A stretch of DNA of 64,000 nt, from assembly GCA_003586115.2 (NCBI GenBank), contig QVOM02000112.1, positions 106,666,701-106,730,700 of the forward strand. The letters are read 5' to 3'. A program made the position numbers and the translations under genes. Below the pieces are notes generated by a model that searched no databases, had not been told where the DNA came from, and saw only the letters and a list, made by a program, of their open reading frames with translations. This document shows, one piece after another, positions 45,791 through 57,700 of the stretch; positions within the stretch are counted from its first letter, which is position 1; each line of letters opens with the position of its first letter. The DNA is from Salvator merianae. Taxonomy: Eukaryota; Chordata; Lepidosauria; Squamata; Teiidae.

Positions 45791-45841
45791 CTTTCTTTAT
45801 TACAGATTGCATAAATTTCCTCCATTCTTCTTCACAAATCC
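45791..45841 (-). other. possible 51 bp internal exon
   Basis: The minus strand has a pyrimidine-rich acceptor (TATTTTATTTTAAG) and donor AAAG|GTAAGG bracketing 51 bp. Only one frame is open, ICEEEWRKFMQSVIKK, entered with two bases and leaving one. The exon at 48207-48260 on the same strand leaves one base, so the two would join in frame with Gly at the junction. I do not recognise the protein. The short length makes chance openness likely, so support rests on the splice sites and the phase match. Confidence 0.33.
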
Positions 45842-47665
45842 CTTAAAATAAAATACAAGTGGCATTCAGTATGAAGCTTTATCACAAACAGCACAGAACA
45901 TTTCACTGTCTGTCCTCTTCCTCATCCTCTGGCTACCACCATCACATCTCCTCTCCCACTACAGTTTTTTTTTTAAAAAAAAATGTTTAGACTGAGGCAC
46001 GATCCACACCATGCCTTTCTGGGTCTTGAATACCCTATGGGAGTGCTCTGTTCACACAGTACTGCCCCCATTGCACATTCAATGTACAGGTACAGCACAG
46101 AACCCACATGGATGGCCTGCTCTTCCCCTGCCATGCCATCATGAGAACTGCTGTAGTGCTTCAACAGCAGAGCGGGTTGAAGAGTTCTCGGAGTGCTTCT
46201 CCCCACCCCCCCTTTGCAGGCTGCCATCACCGCCACCACTCAAAGGGGACCTGTTTGTTGGTGGTGTTTGATAACAACCCTACTGTCAAGATCAAAGCCG
46301 GAAATACCCCGGATGTGATCTTGAAGGTAGAGATGCCCTACCCCCTGCATCATTGGGTGCAATCGTGACATGGGAGGAGAGAGACAGCCTTTCCTTCCTC
46401 CTCTGATTCAAGATTGCACCTGACTTTGATGGCAGGGAGAGGCAGTTCTCTCCCCTGCCTGACATGATCAAAGCCAGGGGATCCTCTGAAAAGATGATTG
46501 CTTGTGAGAATTCAACTCCAACAGATTTTATCCCTCCTAGCACCACTTCTCCATGTTCTATAATAGTTTCGGCTTGCTTCGTGAAACTACTGGTCTCAAA
46601 CCAGTTGTTCCCAAGGTATTTGTCAAACTTTGCCATGTGGAACCATGGGCCAGAAAGGCTTGTGCAAGAGCTGGGCTGCCAACTTTCTCAGGCCTTTGGG
46701 ACATGTAGAATTTTGAAGACTTTTCACCATCACCAACCCCATCATTCTTTTCTTCCCCCAAGGCAGTGGTGGATGAACTTGGGACTTTAAGTTAAAAAAT
46801 CAGGGTCAGCGTTGCACCCATAGACACCACACTGGCAACCCCTTAGACACTATGGCTGAGTCTGGATGGAAACTAACTTCCCTTTCCCAACAGAAATCAA
46901 AGGAATTTAATATGCTGAAGTTGATTGAACCACATCTTGAGTCTTGAAAAGTTTTGGCAAAGTCTGGAACTTTTTAAAACTGTCTAGAAGTTGCATGACA
47001 CCATCAAAGGTTCTCTCCCCTCGTTGCTCCTAGGAATGATGACTAATGCCAGCAAATTGCTGATCAGTTAAAACAAAAGCAAAGAATATTATTTATTCAT
47101 TGCACAAAGAAGGCATTTAAAAATATATAATGATTCCAAGTGTTATACATTTTAAAAGATGCCTGAAGACTTTTCTACTGCCACCCAACCACCTCCTTCC
47201 ATTCCATGTCCCCCTGGCAGTAAAAAGAAACTTATGGAAAGATTACATGGAACATTTTAGAAGCATTTTATAACCTCATTACCACAGTGCTCCCTCGGAG
47301 TTAAGATTTCCTTTGTTGTCTTCTCATTCTTTCTCTTTCTCTCATCATTAAAATGGAAGGCGGTAATGAATTCTTGCTTTGCAATTCTATCTCTTCATTT
47401 TTTCCTGATTTTTCCAGGAATCCAGGTGGTATTTTTGTAAATATGAGATGTTTTCCCACGTACATGGTTGGGAAACTACCTAAATACACAATATACAATA
47501 CAATAAAAATAGTTAATAGGAGCTTTACAGGCCCATGTTTAACAACATGTGTAACACAAACAAAAGGATATATTGGTACAGTGACATTTCCGGCAAGTGA
47601 ATATGTCTTCAGAGCAATTTGTGAAGTTTGAACTTAAAATCTTAAAATATGCATTAGTCCAGGAC
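45842..47665. other. unassigned sequence
   Basis: 46000-46290 and 46300-46470 contain local inverted words suggesting degraded MITEs ('gatcaaagccgg', 'gacatgatcaaagcc'). 47390-47480 has a plus-strand acceptor-like tract but no convincing exon. Confidence 0.35.
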
Positions 47666-47820
47666 CAGTGGTGGCTGTGGCTTTAAGGGCGGGTGTTCGT
47701 AACCTGCAAGAAGTGAGCGACCACTGTTTGTGGGGCCTCCGGGCCTCCGTACTGTTGCAGCTGCCCGGAGGGCCCGTGAACAGCGATCGCCTGCTTCCCG
47801 CGGGTTACAAACACCGGCTG
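47666..47820. mobile_element. MITE-B copy 5, right arm shortened (155 bp)
   Basis: The left arm CAGTGGTGGCTGTGGCTTT...GGGCGGGTGTTCGTAACC is intact. The right arm stops at 'gcgggttacaaacaccggctg', losing the outer 'cccttaaagcc' block. Flanks TCCAGGAC and CCTGGGAC match at 5 of 8. Confidence 0.8.
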
Positions 47821-48206
47821 CCTGGGACCAATAGCACCCAGCAATATCTGGAACCGATAGGGTCTTCAAATCCTGCAAGACTCAGTAATATTGATGACCA
47901 GCTTGAGTCTTAATGGCAGGTGAATATGCATTGCCATTTTAAATATTTCAGAGTGCTATTTGTTCATATATTTATTTGCAGTTCTTATCCTGTCCTGTAC
48001 CCAAAGGTATAGGTAACAGCAATAGTCAGCCCATGGATGCAACCATAGTTTCATCTTGCATTTCAGATCTTTCAGTGACCGTGGGAGCAGAACTAGATAA
48101 CACCTTCAAGAACCTCTTTCAGTCATTTGATTATAAGATAAAGCAGGTCTCTTACATGTGAATTAATAAAATAGTTCTTAATGGACTAACAGTACAGTGC
48201 ACTTAC

Positions 48207-48260
48207 CTTTGGACCAGTCTATGATGTACACTACGGGCATCCCTTTTGCATCATAGATAA
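48207..48260 (-). other. possible 54 bp internal exon
   Basis: The minus-strand donor CAAAG|GTAAGT is near consensus. The acceptor (GAACATACCAG) is weak in pyrimidines. The single open frame reads IYDAKGMPVVYIIDWSK, entered with two bases and leaving one, the same symmetric phase as the 45.8 kb candidate. Hydrophobic and charged residues alternate as in a folded protein, but I recognise no family. MITE-E starts about 30 bp upstream. Confidence 0.33.
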
Positions 48261-48289
48261 CTGGTATGTTCTGTCTGCATAGAACGGAG

Positions 48290-48652
48290 CAAAATCCAGA
48301 TCAACAGGCCCTTGATTTGGATCACCAGTAGACCTGATTAAACAGGACTACCAGTAGACAAGTGGGTCCCAATCCAGTACACAGAGACATGTAGAAGACA
48401 CTATTCTATTTTCCAGACCACCAGGGGACCCATTTTAGCAACATACCAATGTGCACTGCAGAAATGGGTCCCCTGGGGACTTCGGGCTAGGAACTTTAGT
48501 TTCTAGCCATTCAAAGCCCTCAGAGGTCATTCCCAAACTCATGTGAACTTCGGGGCAGGGGTTGGTCTGGTCCAGCACTGTTATGCACATAGCACTGTTC
48601 CAGACAACTGCGTGCCATGATCTGGATCAGCAGACCTGGCTGGTCCAGACCT
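48290..48652. mobile_element. MITE-E copy 4
   Basis: Contains 'aaatgggtcccctggggac', 'aggaactttagtttctagcc', 'ggttggtctggtccagcac' and, at both ends, 'gatctggatcagcag' and 'ttgatttggatcacc' type inverted words. It abuts MITE-D at 48653. Confidence 0.62.
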
Positions 48653-49112
48653 GGGCTGCCTCTAGACACTGCCAGTAAATCATGTTTTTAGTGATATTCT
48701 GGAGTAAAGCTCCTCCAGAATAATCGCTTGTTGCCCAGACAGCTTGGCAACAGTGCAGAGCAAGCGCCTGCTTCCATGCTGGTGTGATGCACACATCCGG
48801 GTGGTTCGATAGTATCCAGATGTGTGTGCTCACCAGCCTCTGTACAGGCACAGTGGACATTTTGCCTCAGAGGTATCCATGCACATGTGCAGGGGGCCAT
48901 TTTCTTAGTAAGGATCATGCTGCCAAGTTTCCAGACTGGTAGGTTTTCGTGCTATTCTGGGAAAACTCACGAGTTGGGTTTTCCTGGAATAGGATAAAGC
49001 ATGATTTCATCCCTTTATAGCAGGACTATGTTAGGCCAATTATGTTATGTGTGGCAATTCCGACTTAGCTATGGGATAATAGTGTATTATAATACCTGTC
49101 TGGATTCAGCCC
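48653..49112. mobile_element. MITE-D copy, 460 bp
   Basis: GGGCTGCCTCTAGACACTG...CTGTCTGGATTCAGCCC. The shared internal word ATGTGTGGCAATTCC lies near 49047. Flanks CCT/AAT are not a match, probably because the left side abuts another element. Confidence 0.7.
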
Positions 49113-49129
49113 AATTATTCCAGATCACG

Positions 49130-50475
49130 GTCTTTTTTTTTCTATTGATTTTTTTTTTAATTGTGAAAATAGAATGTAAAAAGCACTGAACAATTGTGAA
49201 AATTAAACATGCATCATATTCATCATATCACTAACTATAAACATATCAAAATAAGAATAACAATAGACAGAGCTGTTACACTTCCAGCCCAGGTTTGTTT
49301 ATGAACCAAACCCTAAATAATACTAAAAATAAATTGTGCATCAATTTGGTAACACAGCACAGCTGACCTCATATAATTTTATGACTTAACCCAATTGAAT
49401 AGTGGGTGATAGGAGGGGATTTTGTATCAGATCTCTGATTAATTGTAGGCAGCAGTGGTTTCCACTGGGTTTTGTTCCCTACAGCGTAATCCCAGGATCC
49501 TTCTCACCTGCAGAGAAATACCCTCAGCCCAAACAATTCCTTTTAAATGGTTATACCAAGCCTGTAGAGTTGATGTATTATGAATTTTCCAGTTTCGTGT
49601 GATCTGCATCTTGGCTACTAATAGGAGATAATTGAAATGATTTAGATTTAATAGAAGAATCAAGTCCTTCATAAATATGTAATAGACAAAGGACAGGAGA
49701 GAAAGCAATAGGCTCAATTATATCTTGAATTTCTTGATGTAACTCTGTCCAGAATATAGCTACAGAATCACAGGACCACCATAAATGAAAGTAAGTCCTC
49801 CTCTGACTTGAGCAGCTCCAACAGTTAGATGGAACCTCCTTAACAAAGTGAGTTAATTGAGTTGGTGTAGCATACCACTAGTGTACCAGTATCCTCTGCA
49901 TTCACTGATATTAGCAACAGGCCCACAAAACCAAGATGATAGCCCTCATTGCCATTCCTGTATCTGAATCTCAGGCTGTGTTCAGACATTACAGAAGGGG
50001 CGCCTCAGAGGTGCCTCAGAGGGACAGTGTGTGGCCCTGGTACCCCCAACCTTCTCTAATCCACCTTTTCTAGCATAGAATGTTCATGAGAGGGAGGAGG
50101 GGCAGACTGGTGTGTGAACAATCCCACCTCAGAGCCTTCAGTAAGACGCCTCAGAGATACTTCTTTTTTTTTTTGCTGTGTCTGATCACAGCCTTAGTTT
50201 TCATATCCCCTTCTCAAGTTTGCTTCAATTGTTAACAGCTGAGTGTCACTATGAGACTGTAGACACAAATATATTTTAGATACTAAGCCTCTGGTACATC
50301 CTGTGAAATTTTTCACTATTTGCTCAAAGGGTGTTAAACCTCTATTCATTCCAAAGAACATGTCAGTACTATTCAAAAAATCATGAAGCACTTTACAAAA
50401 ACGATAAATTAAAAGATATACCTTGTAGTGCTGCAGTCAGTTGATCATTAGACTTAACTTCTCCGTTTATTTGAA
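49130..50475 (-). mobile_element. L1 LINE fragment, ORF2 C-terminal half and 3' tail
   Basis: The T runs at 49132-49162 are the complement of the poly(A) tail. Going right (upstream in the element), 49717-49439 encodes LLLVAKMQITRNWK...LQAWYNHLKGIV, the L1 ORF2 C-terminus. Upstream are WWSCDSVAIFW-like and YWYTSGMLHQL segments. Beyond the MITE-C insertion, 50391-50194 encodes GLTPFEQIVKNFTG and GLVSKIYLCLQSHS, the typical L1 block before the Cys-rich end. The N-terminal portion is missing (5'-truncated). Confidence 0.83.
49974..50193. mobile_element. MITE-C copy 4 inside L1, 220 bp
   Basis: GGCTGTGTTCAGACATTAC...GTGTCTGATCACAGCC. Flanks TCA (49971-49973) and TTA (50194-50196, 2 of 3 match). 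Internal pairing 'gaggcgcccc'-like arms 'cctcagaggtgcctcag' / 'cgcctcagagatac'. L1 coding sequence lies on both sides, so it is younger than that L1. Confidence 0.78.
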
Positions 50476-51240
50476 AAAAAATCAAATCACAGCCTTTGAG
50501 TGCAGAGAAGCTCTTATTGTTACGGAAACATGGACAGTAGTGTAGCCTAATTCAAAAGTAAGACTTTTTGAACTCACTGAAACATACTACAAATTTGTTG
50601 TGAATGATTTTAGTGCTGCTGGTCTAAATCCTTCTTCACAAAGCCTATGAAGCCCATCTATAACCAGAAATACATTATAGCAGGAGGTGTCACTATTATG
50701 AAAGCTGTCTATGCCACCTCAAGGCCATGGATTAGGAGGGAGAAATTTAGTTCTTCTAGTGTAGAAGAGCATACCAGAACTTACTGGTGGGAGTTGCTAT
50801 GGAGACCTGGATCAGCAAGCAATACTCGAGTGTTACCACTTACTTGTCTGGCACCCCAATATCTAAATAGGTGATTACTAGGAAATGCTTTGCAACTCTG
50901 TAACTTGCAACTTATTGTAGCACAATAAATAGCTTTCTATCAAGATTCTGGGCTTAAGCAGCTGACACAATTAAACATAGAGTTGCACAGTGGCCGGGTA
51001 TGGAGCAAGAAAGGTCATCTGAATATGGATAGGTTGTGTATTCCAGGACAGTTGGGCCCACTCTGTCCCAGGATACAAAGATCAAGTGCAGAAATAGCCT
51101 GCCCACTGTTAAGTATACCCACTTCGAGTCGCCAATCCTAGCCTCCTAATATATATATATGGATGGATTTTGATCAGGAGTGATTGTATGTTCTGAGTGC
51201 CACTTTGGAAAATCCATTTTTAAAAAATGACAGTGGAAGG
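50476..51240. other. unassigned sequence
   Basis: No gene or repeat recognised. The plus-strand frame at 50647-50874 lacks motifs. Confidence 0.4.
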
Positions 51241-51432
51241 CAGTGGCGGCCCATCGCTTTAAGGGCAAGTGTTCGGAACCTGCAAGAAGGGGGCAATCGC
51301 TGTTTGCAGGGCCTCCAGGCCACCATACTCTCGCAACTGCAACAGTAGGGTGGCCCAGAAGCCCCACAAACAGCGATTGCCCCCTTCCTGCAGGTTCCAA
51401 AGACCCGCCCTTAAAGTGATGGGCCACTGCTG
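51241..51432. mobile_element. MITE-B copy 6, 192 bp
   Basis: CAGTGGCGGCCCATCGC...GGGCCACTGCTG, flanked by GTGGAAGG and ATGGAAAG (6 of 8). The arms 'gggggcaatcgctgtttgcagggcc' and 'ccccacaaacagcgattgccccc' (complement) are nearly perfect. Confidence 0.87.
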
Positions 51433-54117
51433 ATGGAAAGGTTAGCAACTGAGCAAAACTAGCATGCTAAATCAGGGCACACTAAGATGAAGGCAAATTA
51501 TTTGTCAACCGTAGCTAAGTGAATTATTTTTACTTCCAAGATAGAATATAATTGTCAGAGAGCGAAAGAGAGCATTCTTCCATTACAATTTTTGGGAAGC
51601 GTGATGCCAGCATGGGGCATCTGGAAGCAAAGACATACAACAGTGTTCACAAGCAAAGGACCTCTTTTGTCCCACGGAAGGGCACCTTTCTGTACCAAAA
51701 TGAAGACATGGTAGCACCCTTCAACATGACAAACAAGGCACATCCACAGAGGTGTCCACCCCCCAGGCATCTTTGGCAACAACAGTGGAGACACAGCCAA
51801 AGTCAAACCTGGCTACTTTGGAAGAACATTGAACATGCTTCATTCAAAAACTGATACTATTCTGAATACTTTGTGTCACATGGAGTGTTTCTGAGAACTG
51901 ACCAATGACATGCCCTGTTTCATGATCTTTTTCATTGGTTCTGGAGTGTCAACAGAAGATACAGAAACTGCACAAACTTGTATCTCTGGGACTGCAAGCC
52001 GATTTGAGCTCCACAGGGGGACTGCGCTTCATGCAGATTGCAGTTGTCCAAGCAGTGTCCAAGCAACCACTGAATCCATTCATTCAATGGGATCTGCTGA
52101 ACTGGACTTAATGAATCCTTTCAATTTCCATCAGCACCTGATGCCCCACCTCTGTCCCTGTTTCTTTGAGTAGCTACCTCTTTGATAGGAGTAACTCTGT
52201 GGATTATCAAATAATTTTAAAAAACCTTTCAGCTTTATGGAAGAGAAGAATAAGCATGGTTGCATTTGCCACACACATTCATCAAAACGTGCAGGATGGG
52301 GTAAAGTGCAAGTATAGGAGAGGAGAAGGGAGGGAGGGAGGGAGGGAGTGTTTTAACAACCAGAACCAGTTGTCCATGACAATCTCAGTGGTATCTTTGT
52401 GGTTAGCTTCCACCTGGGAAAATAATCATGTGATTGAGCCATTGTAAATTCCCAGAAAATAGGGCATTTAAATAAATAAGAAGCAAGTACATTCAATCTA
52501 TTAGCTTACTCCTGTAAGAGTTTGGAGTGGCTGACTGAAGGCTTCCTTCAGCCAGGCTGATCTTATTCAAATGTACAAATGTGTCCATCTATATGGGCAC
52601 ATACACACAATCAAACACTTGCACACCTCATGACCTTCAGGGACTCAAAGCTCCTATCCAATATTGCTTATTTTAAATCAAAGTCCAGTGTCCCAGCAGC
52701 TGTACAACTGAGGAACGCCTAAGAAAATAAATATTGGGTTGAGTGCTATTTAATGCTGTTAACTACACTGGGCGGAGGCTGGAGAGCAGTAGCTTTTTGC
52801 AAGTTGTTTTTGAAAAAACTAACTTCATGTGGTTGTCCCAACAGTTATCTTTGTGGCCAGCGCTGTATTGCTGGCCTCAATGAGACTCACATTAGCTGTT
52901 TCACTAACCTAACTCGGCTTCATTAATAAACAGTGGGGAAAGCTGTGCTTTAAAGGGATGTTTTAACAGAAATAGATCATGGTCCCACTTTATCTCAATA
53001 TTGACTGAGAAAATCCTATGAGCTGCAAGATGGAAGCTGTCATCCAACATTTCTAGAGGGGGTCAGATTTTAGGAGGCTGCTGTAGGCAAACTCTGGAAG
53101 AACTTGCAGACAGAAACATCAGATTGACCCTGACAATCCCAGAGAAAACTATCTGGATTAGTTTCCCAGATAACATTTTACTACCACTATTTGGTCCAAT
53201 GCCCAGTTTTCTTGTGGCCTCTGCCAATTGGTCAGATCAAGAAGAAAAATCCCTCAGTGTGGCAATACTTGCTACCCAAGTCTATATATAGTATATTGAA
53301 TTTCTCTTCCCTCTCTCTCCCATTCTCAGATTCATTTCTATGCCTGTATTTGCTGAGAGAACAGGAAAAGGAGCAAGGCACTTTATGGCATCCCTCCATT
53401 GCAGCATCAGCGACAGATCTATTGTCCTTGGAACCCTGTAAAGTCATTGTGCTGATAGATATTGCCATGTGACAGCTACACCTTTTGCCACTCACGGCTG
53501 CTAACAGAATTTGTTGCTAAATTTAGCACCAGATTTAGTCAAGCTAGCCTATTTGTACTGATTAGCTTGACTCTCTCTTCCTTAGCTGGCTCCAATAATC
53601 AACTAAAACCACTCACGTATTCAGTAGGAGGGCTGCTAAAAGGCTATTTTCAGCCTTTTCAATTAATATGCCTTGGAATAATAATTGACTTCTTCCCATC
53701 CTGTTCAGAAATCTGCTATTCTTCCTAATGTGCAATTTACTTTCTTCAAAAGACGCTCATAGGGCAGCAATCCATTTACTTAATTGGTTTGACAATTGCT
53801 GTAGGATGCTTTCATTGCAGGTCAGTTCATTCCTGTACAGTGATATAGTTAATCAAAAGTAAAAGGTTACATGCCCAGGGGACCACAGCATTGTGTTCTT
53901 TCCAATCATAGTATGAGTACCAAATGCTTTTTTGCATTTTGCTTCATGCTTCGGAGAGACTGTGATCTTCAGGAACAAGACATGCATTGTCGAAATACCG
54001 TCTCCTTCTGGTTCTTTTTGTCATGACCAGAAGATAGGTCACATACTGGGAGTAGAGAGCAGGAGGGTAAGAACCAACAGCAGAAAACAAGCCAGGAACT
54101 AAGCAGGACTGGAGACA
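51433..54117. other. low-copy sequence with two candidate conserved blocks
   Basis: No repeat was recognised from about 51440 to 54110 except a (GGGA)n run at 52331-52347. Blocks 52690-53060 (around 'ttcactaacctaactcggcttcattaataaacagtgggg') and 53480-53850 (around 'caattaatatgcc' and 'cttaattggtttgacaattg') have enhancer-like texture. The plus-strand frames at 51552-51854 and 53191-53728 show no domain. Confidence 0.35.
52331..52347 (+). repeat. (GGGA)n short run
   Basis: About four consecutive GGGA units. Confidence 0.85.
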
Positions 54118-54345
54118 AAGCCACTTTCTGCACTTACCTGCAGTAAGTTGGGATCAGTGAGTCCAGAATAGCCCCATCCATGGATCCCGACTATGAGAAG
54201 GTATGGGCAGGATCAGTGCCATCTGTACTGACAGCGCTGATCTGGATCAGCCCATGCCATGCAGCCATGGCCTTGAAGCATGCACAGCCTAGAACCTTAC
54301 TATGTGAGCCCTTAATCCTGAATAAGGGTCTATGCATAAATGGCC
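54118..54345. mobile_element. MITE-E copy 5
   Basis: It starts GCCACTTTCTGCACTTACC after AAA and ends TATGCATAAATGGCC before TAA. 'Gatcagtgccatctgtactgacagcgctgatctggatc' is a strong inverted segment. Similar layout to the 37.6 kb copy. Confidence 0.55.
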
Positions 54346-54371
54346 TAAACTTCAGATTTGATTGAATCTAG

Positions 54372-54775
54372 GGACCTTTCTGCATTTACTGGCAAACTGG
54401 TACAGTGCGAGGCCTAGAAACCTTCTGGGCCTCTCTTTTGTGCCCAGTTTTGTGTGGACTAGAGCGGACACGCCCCCTGCTAGCATGCTCTGTGGCTTCA
54501 AATGGCTGCCTAGACTGGGACAGCGGAAGACCTTTTAAAAAATGTCTACCACCATCCTACCTATGAGTAAACTGGCACAGGTGGTGTACAGAAGGGTGCA
54601 TGACCCTGTAGACCAGTTTAGGAGGGGGATCCATTTCAACAGCACACAAAATTGTGTCACCAAAATGGGTCCCCTGGGGGCTCCAAGGCTAAGAACTTGA
54701 GTTCCTAACCACTGAAAAATGCAGAGCTGGCCCTGAAGATCACATAATATTCAGAGCTGGCACTACAGCCATCCT
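54372..54775. mobile_element. MITE-E copy 6
   Basis: It begins GGGACCTTTCTGCATTTACTG and contains 'ccaaaatgggtcccctgggggctcc' and 'agaacttgagttcctaacc'. The right end is approximate. Confidence 0.6.
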
Positions 54776-57700
54776 GGAATAGCCACCCAAATGTGGATGG
54801 CTTGTTCTGGGACAGTAGGAGTGGTCCAGCTGCTGGAACCAGGACAGGACAGATAATTGTGAAGAGGCTCTAGGAACCAAACTGGATAGGGAAGGAAGCG
54901 GTCATAATTAATGCTAGACGGCAGCAGTAGACAAGCTGGAGACAGAGCTTTCTGGGAGCAAGGTAGGGGATTCAAGTCAGCAGACACTTAAAAAAGCAAA
55001 CAAGCCCAACTATAACTCAGATGCAGAAGTTAGAGGGAGCTGTAATGCCAAGCCATGAAGTCTGTCCATAACAAAGAACATGGACCGTGGCAGGAGTTTG
55101 GCCTAGAATCAAAAGCAGGGGAAAAGGTCAGGATGGAGGCTCAACTGAAGTTTGGGAGCAAGAAAGGTGCTGAAGCTTGAAGACAAGGCAGCTGGATTTG
55201 GCATGGCTAAAGGCTGTAGCCTGGTTGAAAACAGAATAGGGACAGGACTTTGAGATTAAGCAGGAACCAAAACATGAAGATCAAGTATGAACCAAGGCAA
55301 GGAAACACACAGAGGGCATCTCTATTAAAGAGGCTTGATACTGAGGCATGTGGCTCAAAGTCAGAAGGATTTATATATCCTGTAGATGATATACCAGCTA
55401 CAGCTGTGAATTCTAGAATGGATAAAGACCAGATAAAACAGTGATGAATTGCTGCTTCTATCCAAGTCCACTAGATGGAATTCTTAACCTTTTGCTAGCT
55501 CACAACTGCACTAGCTCATGACATTTTTGTTCTGCTCACAAATTGCCGGTGTCATTAACTGCATATGGAAAAATGTAATGGATTCCTATTCTTGGAAGAG
55601 AAGTAGAAATGTTAGCACAATTTCAGGGGACAGACTGAGTAGTGGAGAGTTCAGGTCTAAATCAGGGCTATGTATTCCCTTATTTTATGGGACCATTACT
55701 CTCCTATGAAAATGGAGATGAATATTTAGAGATTTGCACAAGATGCTGAATTTTCAGGACATAGGGTTTCCTCATCAAATAAAGGTAGCTCTGCTGGTTG
55801 GGGAAGGTGGAGGATGTATTCCAAAACATCTAGGGATCCTCACTGATTTCCGAGGCATTCTCTCCCTGATCATGCCAAGTATCCAGCCCACTGCTTGAAA
55901 CAGAGGCAAGATCTTTTTGTGTGAAAAATAGCTGTACCCACCTCATCCTACAAAAGACACTTAAGACATTCCTAATGTTTCCCCATTCCTTCCACGTGTA
56001 ACAAAATCTGCTGGGGACAAAATGTAGCTCTGCCCTCTGATCTCAAGGCAAAATACTGTTGTGTTTGCTGAACATTCTAGCAGTTTTAGGGGGAAATTGA
56101 AATCCTCCCTTTGATCCCACCAAATTGTGTGATGGACCACAACAGGCAAAGGCTACATCCAAAGTTGCCATATTTGGGATCCTCTAAGCATTCATGCATG
56201 GGAGCACAGCAAACAAACCCTTCCATCCCCACATTCATCACCCCCACTAAGATTCCTGGAACAGCAGAGAGAGCATCCTCAAGATATGCCCAATTAAACT
56301 ACTTTCAGGCTACTCTTGTCTCTGGAGTTGCTCCCTAGCTGCTGCTTGAATGCACACAGTAGCCAGGAAATGGCTGAACAGGTGTACATGCAGCTGCAAT
56401 CACTGCTAGGGACTTGTCTGCAGTGATTCCAGGTGTGCAGTCACTTAGAGTCCCAGAGTTTGTCTTCACCTCCAACATCCCCAGGATGGACACTCCTTAC
56501 TGCAGCTCAGCTCCCACCCTGGTACAGACACAGACAATAGTTCAGTGAGATTAAAGAGAGGCTTCCATTTGGCATCTCAACTCCTATACTCTTTTACATG
56601 TCCTGGAGGAACATGTAGGCGTTGTATGTCCAGTTTCTGGAACAAGACATAGGTAGGATCCACATGATGGTAGAGCCTACAGAATAAACAACGATCAATC
56701 CTGGAGCAATTTTCATTAATCCCTTCAGTGCTCACAGTAGACGCAGCATCTTGTTTGCACACACTGCTGCGACCAAAGAACACAGGAACAAGAAGGTCCA
56801 GGTGCTGCAACTTCACTTCAATCACTGGGGGAGTGTTGTCAGACTTCTCCCCCAGAAGTTAACCTTTGGAGTGCTGTAATGTGTGCCAACAGTGCAGCAT
56901 GAACTCCCAGAAGCCAAGATTGTATAGATCCTGTGCCCTAAGAGGACTCTTCAGCTCTACAGTCATGTGTTCAGAGAGGCTTCACTGCAGTTCCATGGCG
57001 TCATAAAGGTCCCATGCAGATACTGCCAATGTCAACATTTGTCCCTGGGAAATATGACTTACATGCATCTGTCAATCATTTTTAAATGATTCAAGATAGC
57101 TTCCACATTGTGTTCCACTGTGTGCAAAAAACACTCCTGGCCAATTGTGCCAAGAATGGGGTAAGGTGGCTATCTGCATGAGTTCCCCACCCTCCAAAGT
57201 TGCAAGCCAGGGAATGTTGAGCAGAGTGTCTGCCTGGAGCTCAGTGAAATATTGTTGGGTTACAGCACAGGATTGCCTGCATAGTAGCAGCAAGAATGTA
57301 ACGGGAACAGGAAATGCAAGGGAGTCCGCTTGAAAGTGGTGCCCAACCTACCAGGCACAGTTTTCACCAGGCTTGAATCTCATGCAGCCAGCCAGATGGG
57401 AGCATGTGGACACCACTGTTCTCATCCCACCTCCAGTCCACATTAAAGCCCAGAGAATGCACTTTGGAAGCACTGGTGTGTGGTTGCTACCCCCTCTACG
57501 CTGCTTTTGAGCCACTTTTCTTTCCTGTGTGTGGACACAGTCTGAATGTTGCAAGACTGGAATGCTGTTTATTATAGAAATGTACAAGTTGCACCTGTTT
57601 CTCCAACGTTCAGAGGAGTTCCTGTTTTAGTCTGCAACTGCAACTTCTATGATCCTTAGCTGCTTTGTCAAAGGATCCTGGGATTTGTAGTCCAAAATGA

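Noticed and set aside
56577..57587. Series of minus-strand frames that might form one gene
   Set aside because: Frames are separated by stops and show no splice signals that join them in phase. No domain was recognised, so not called as coding.
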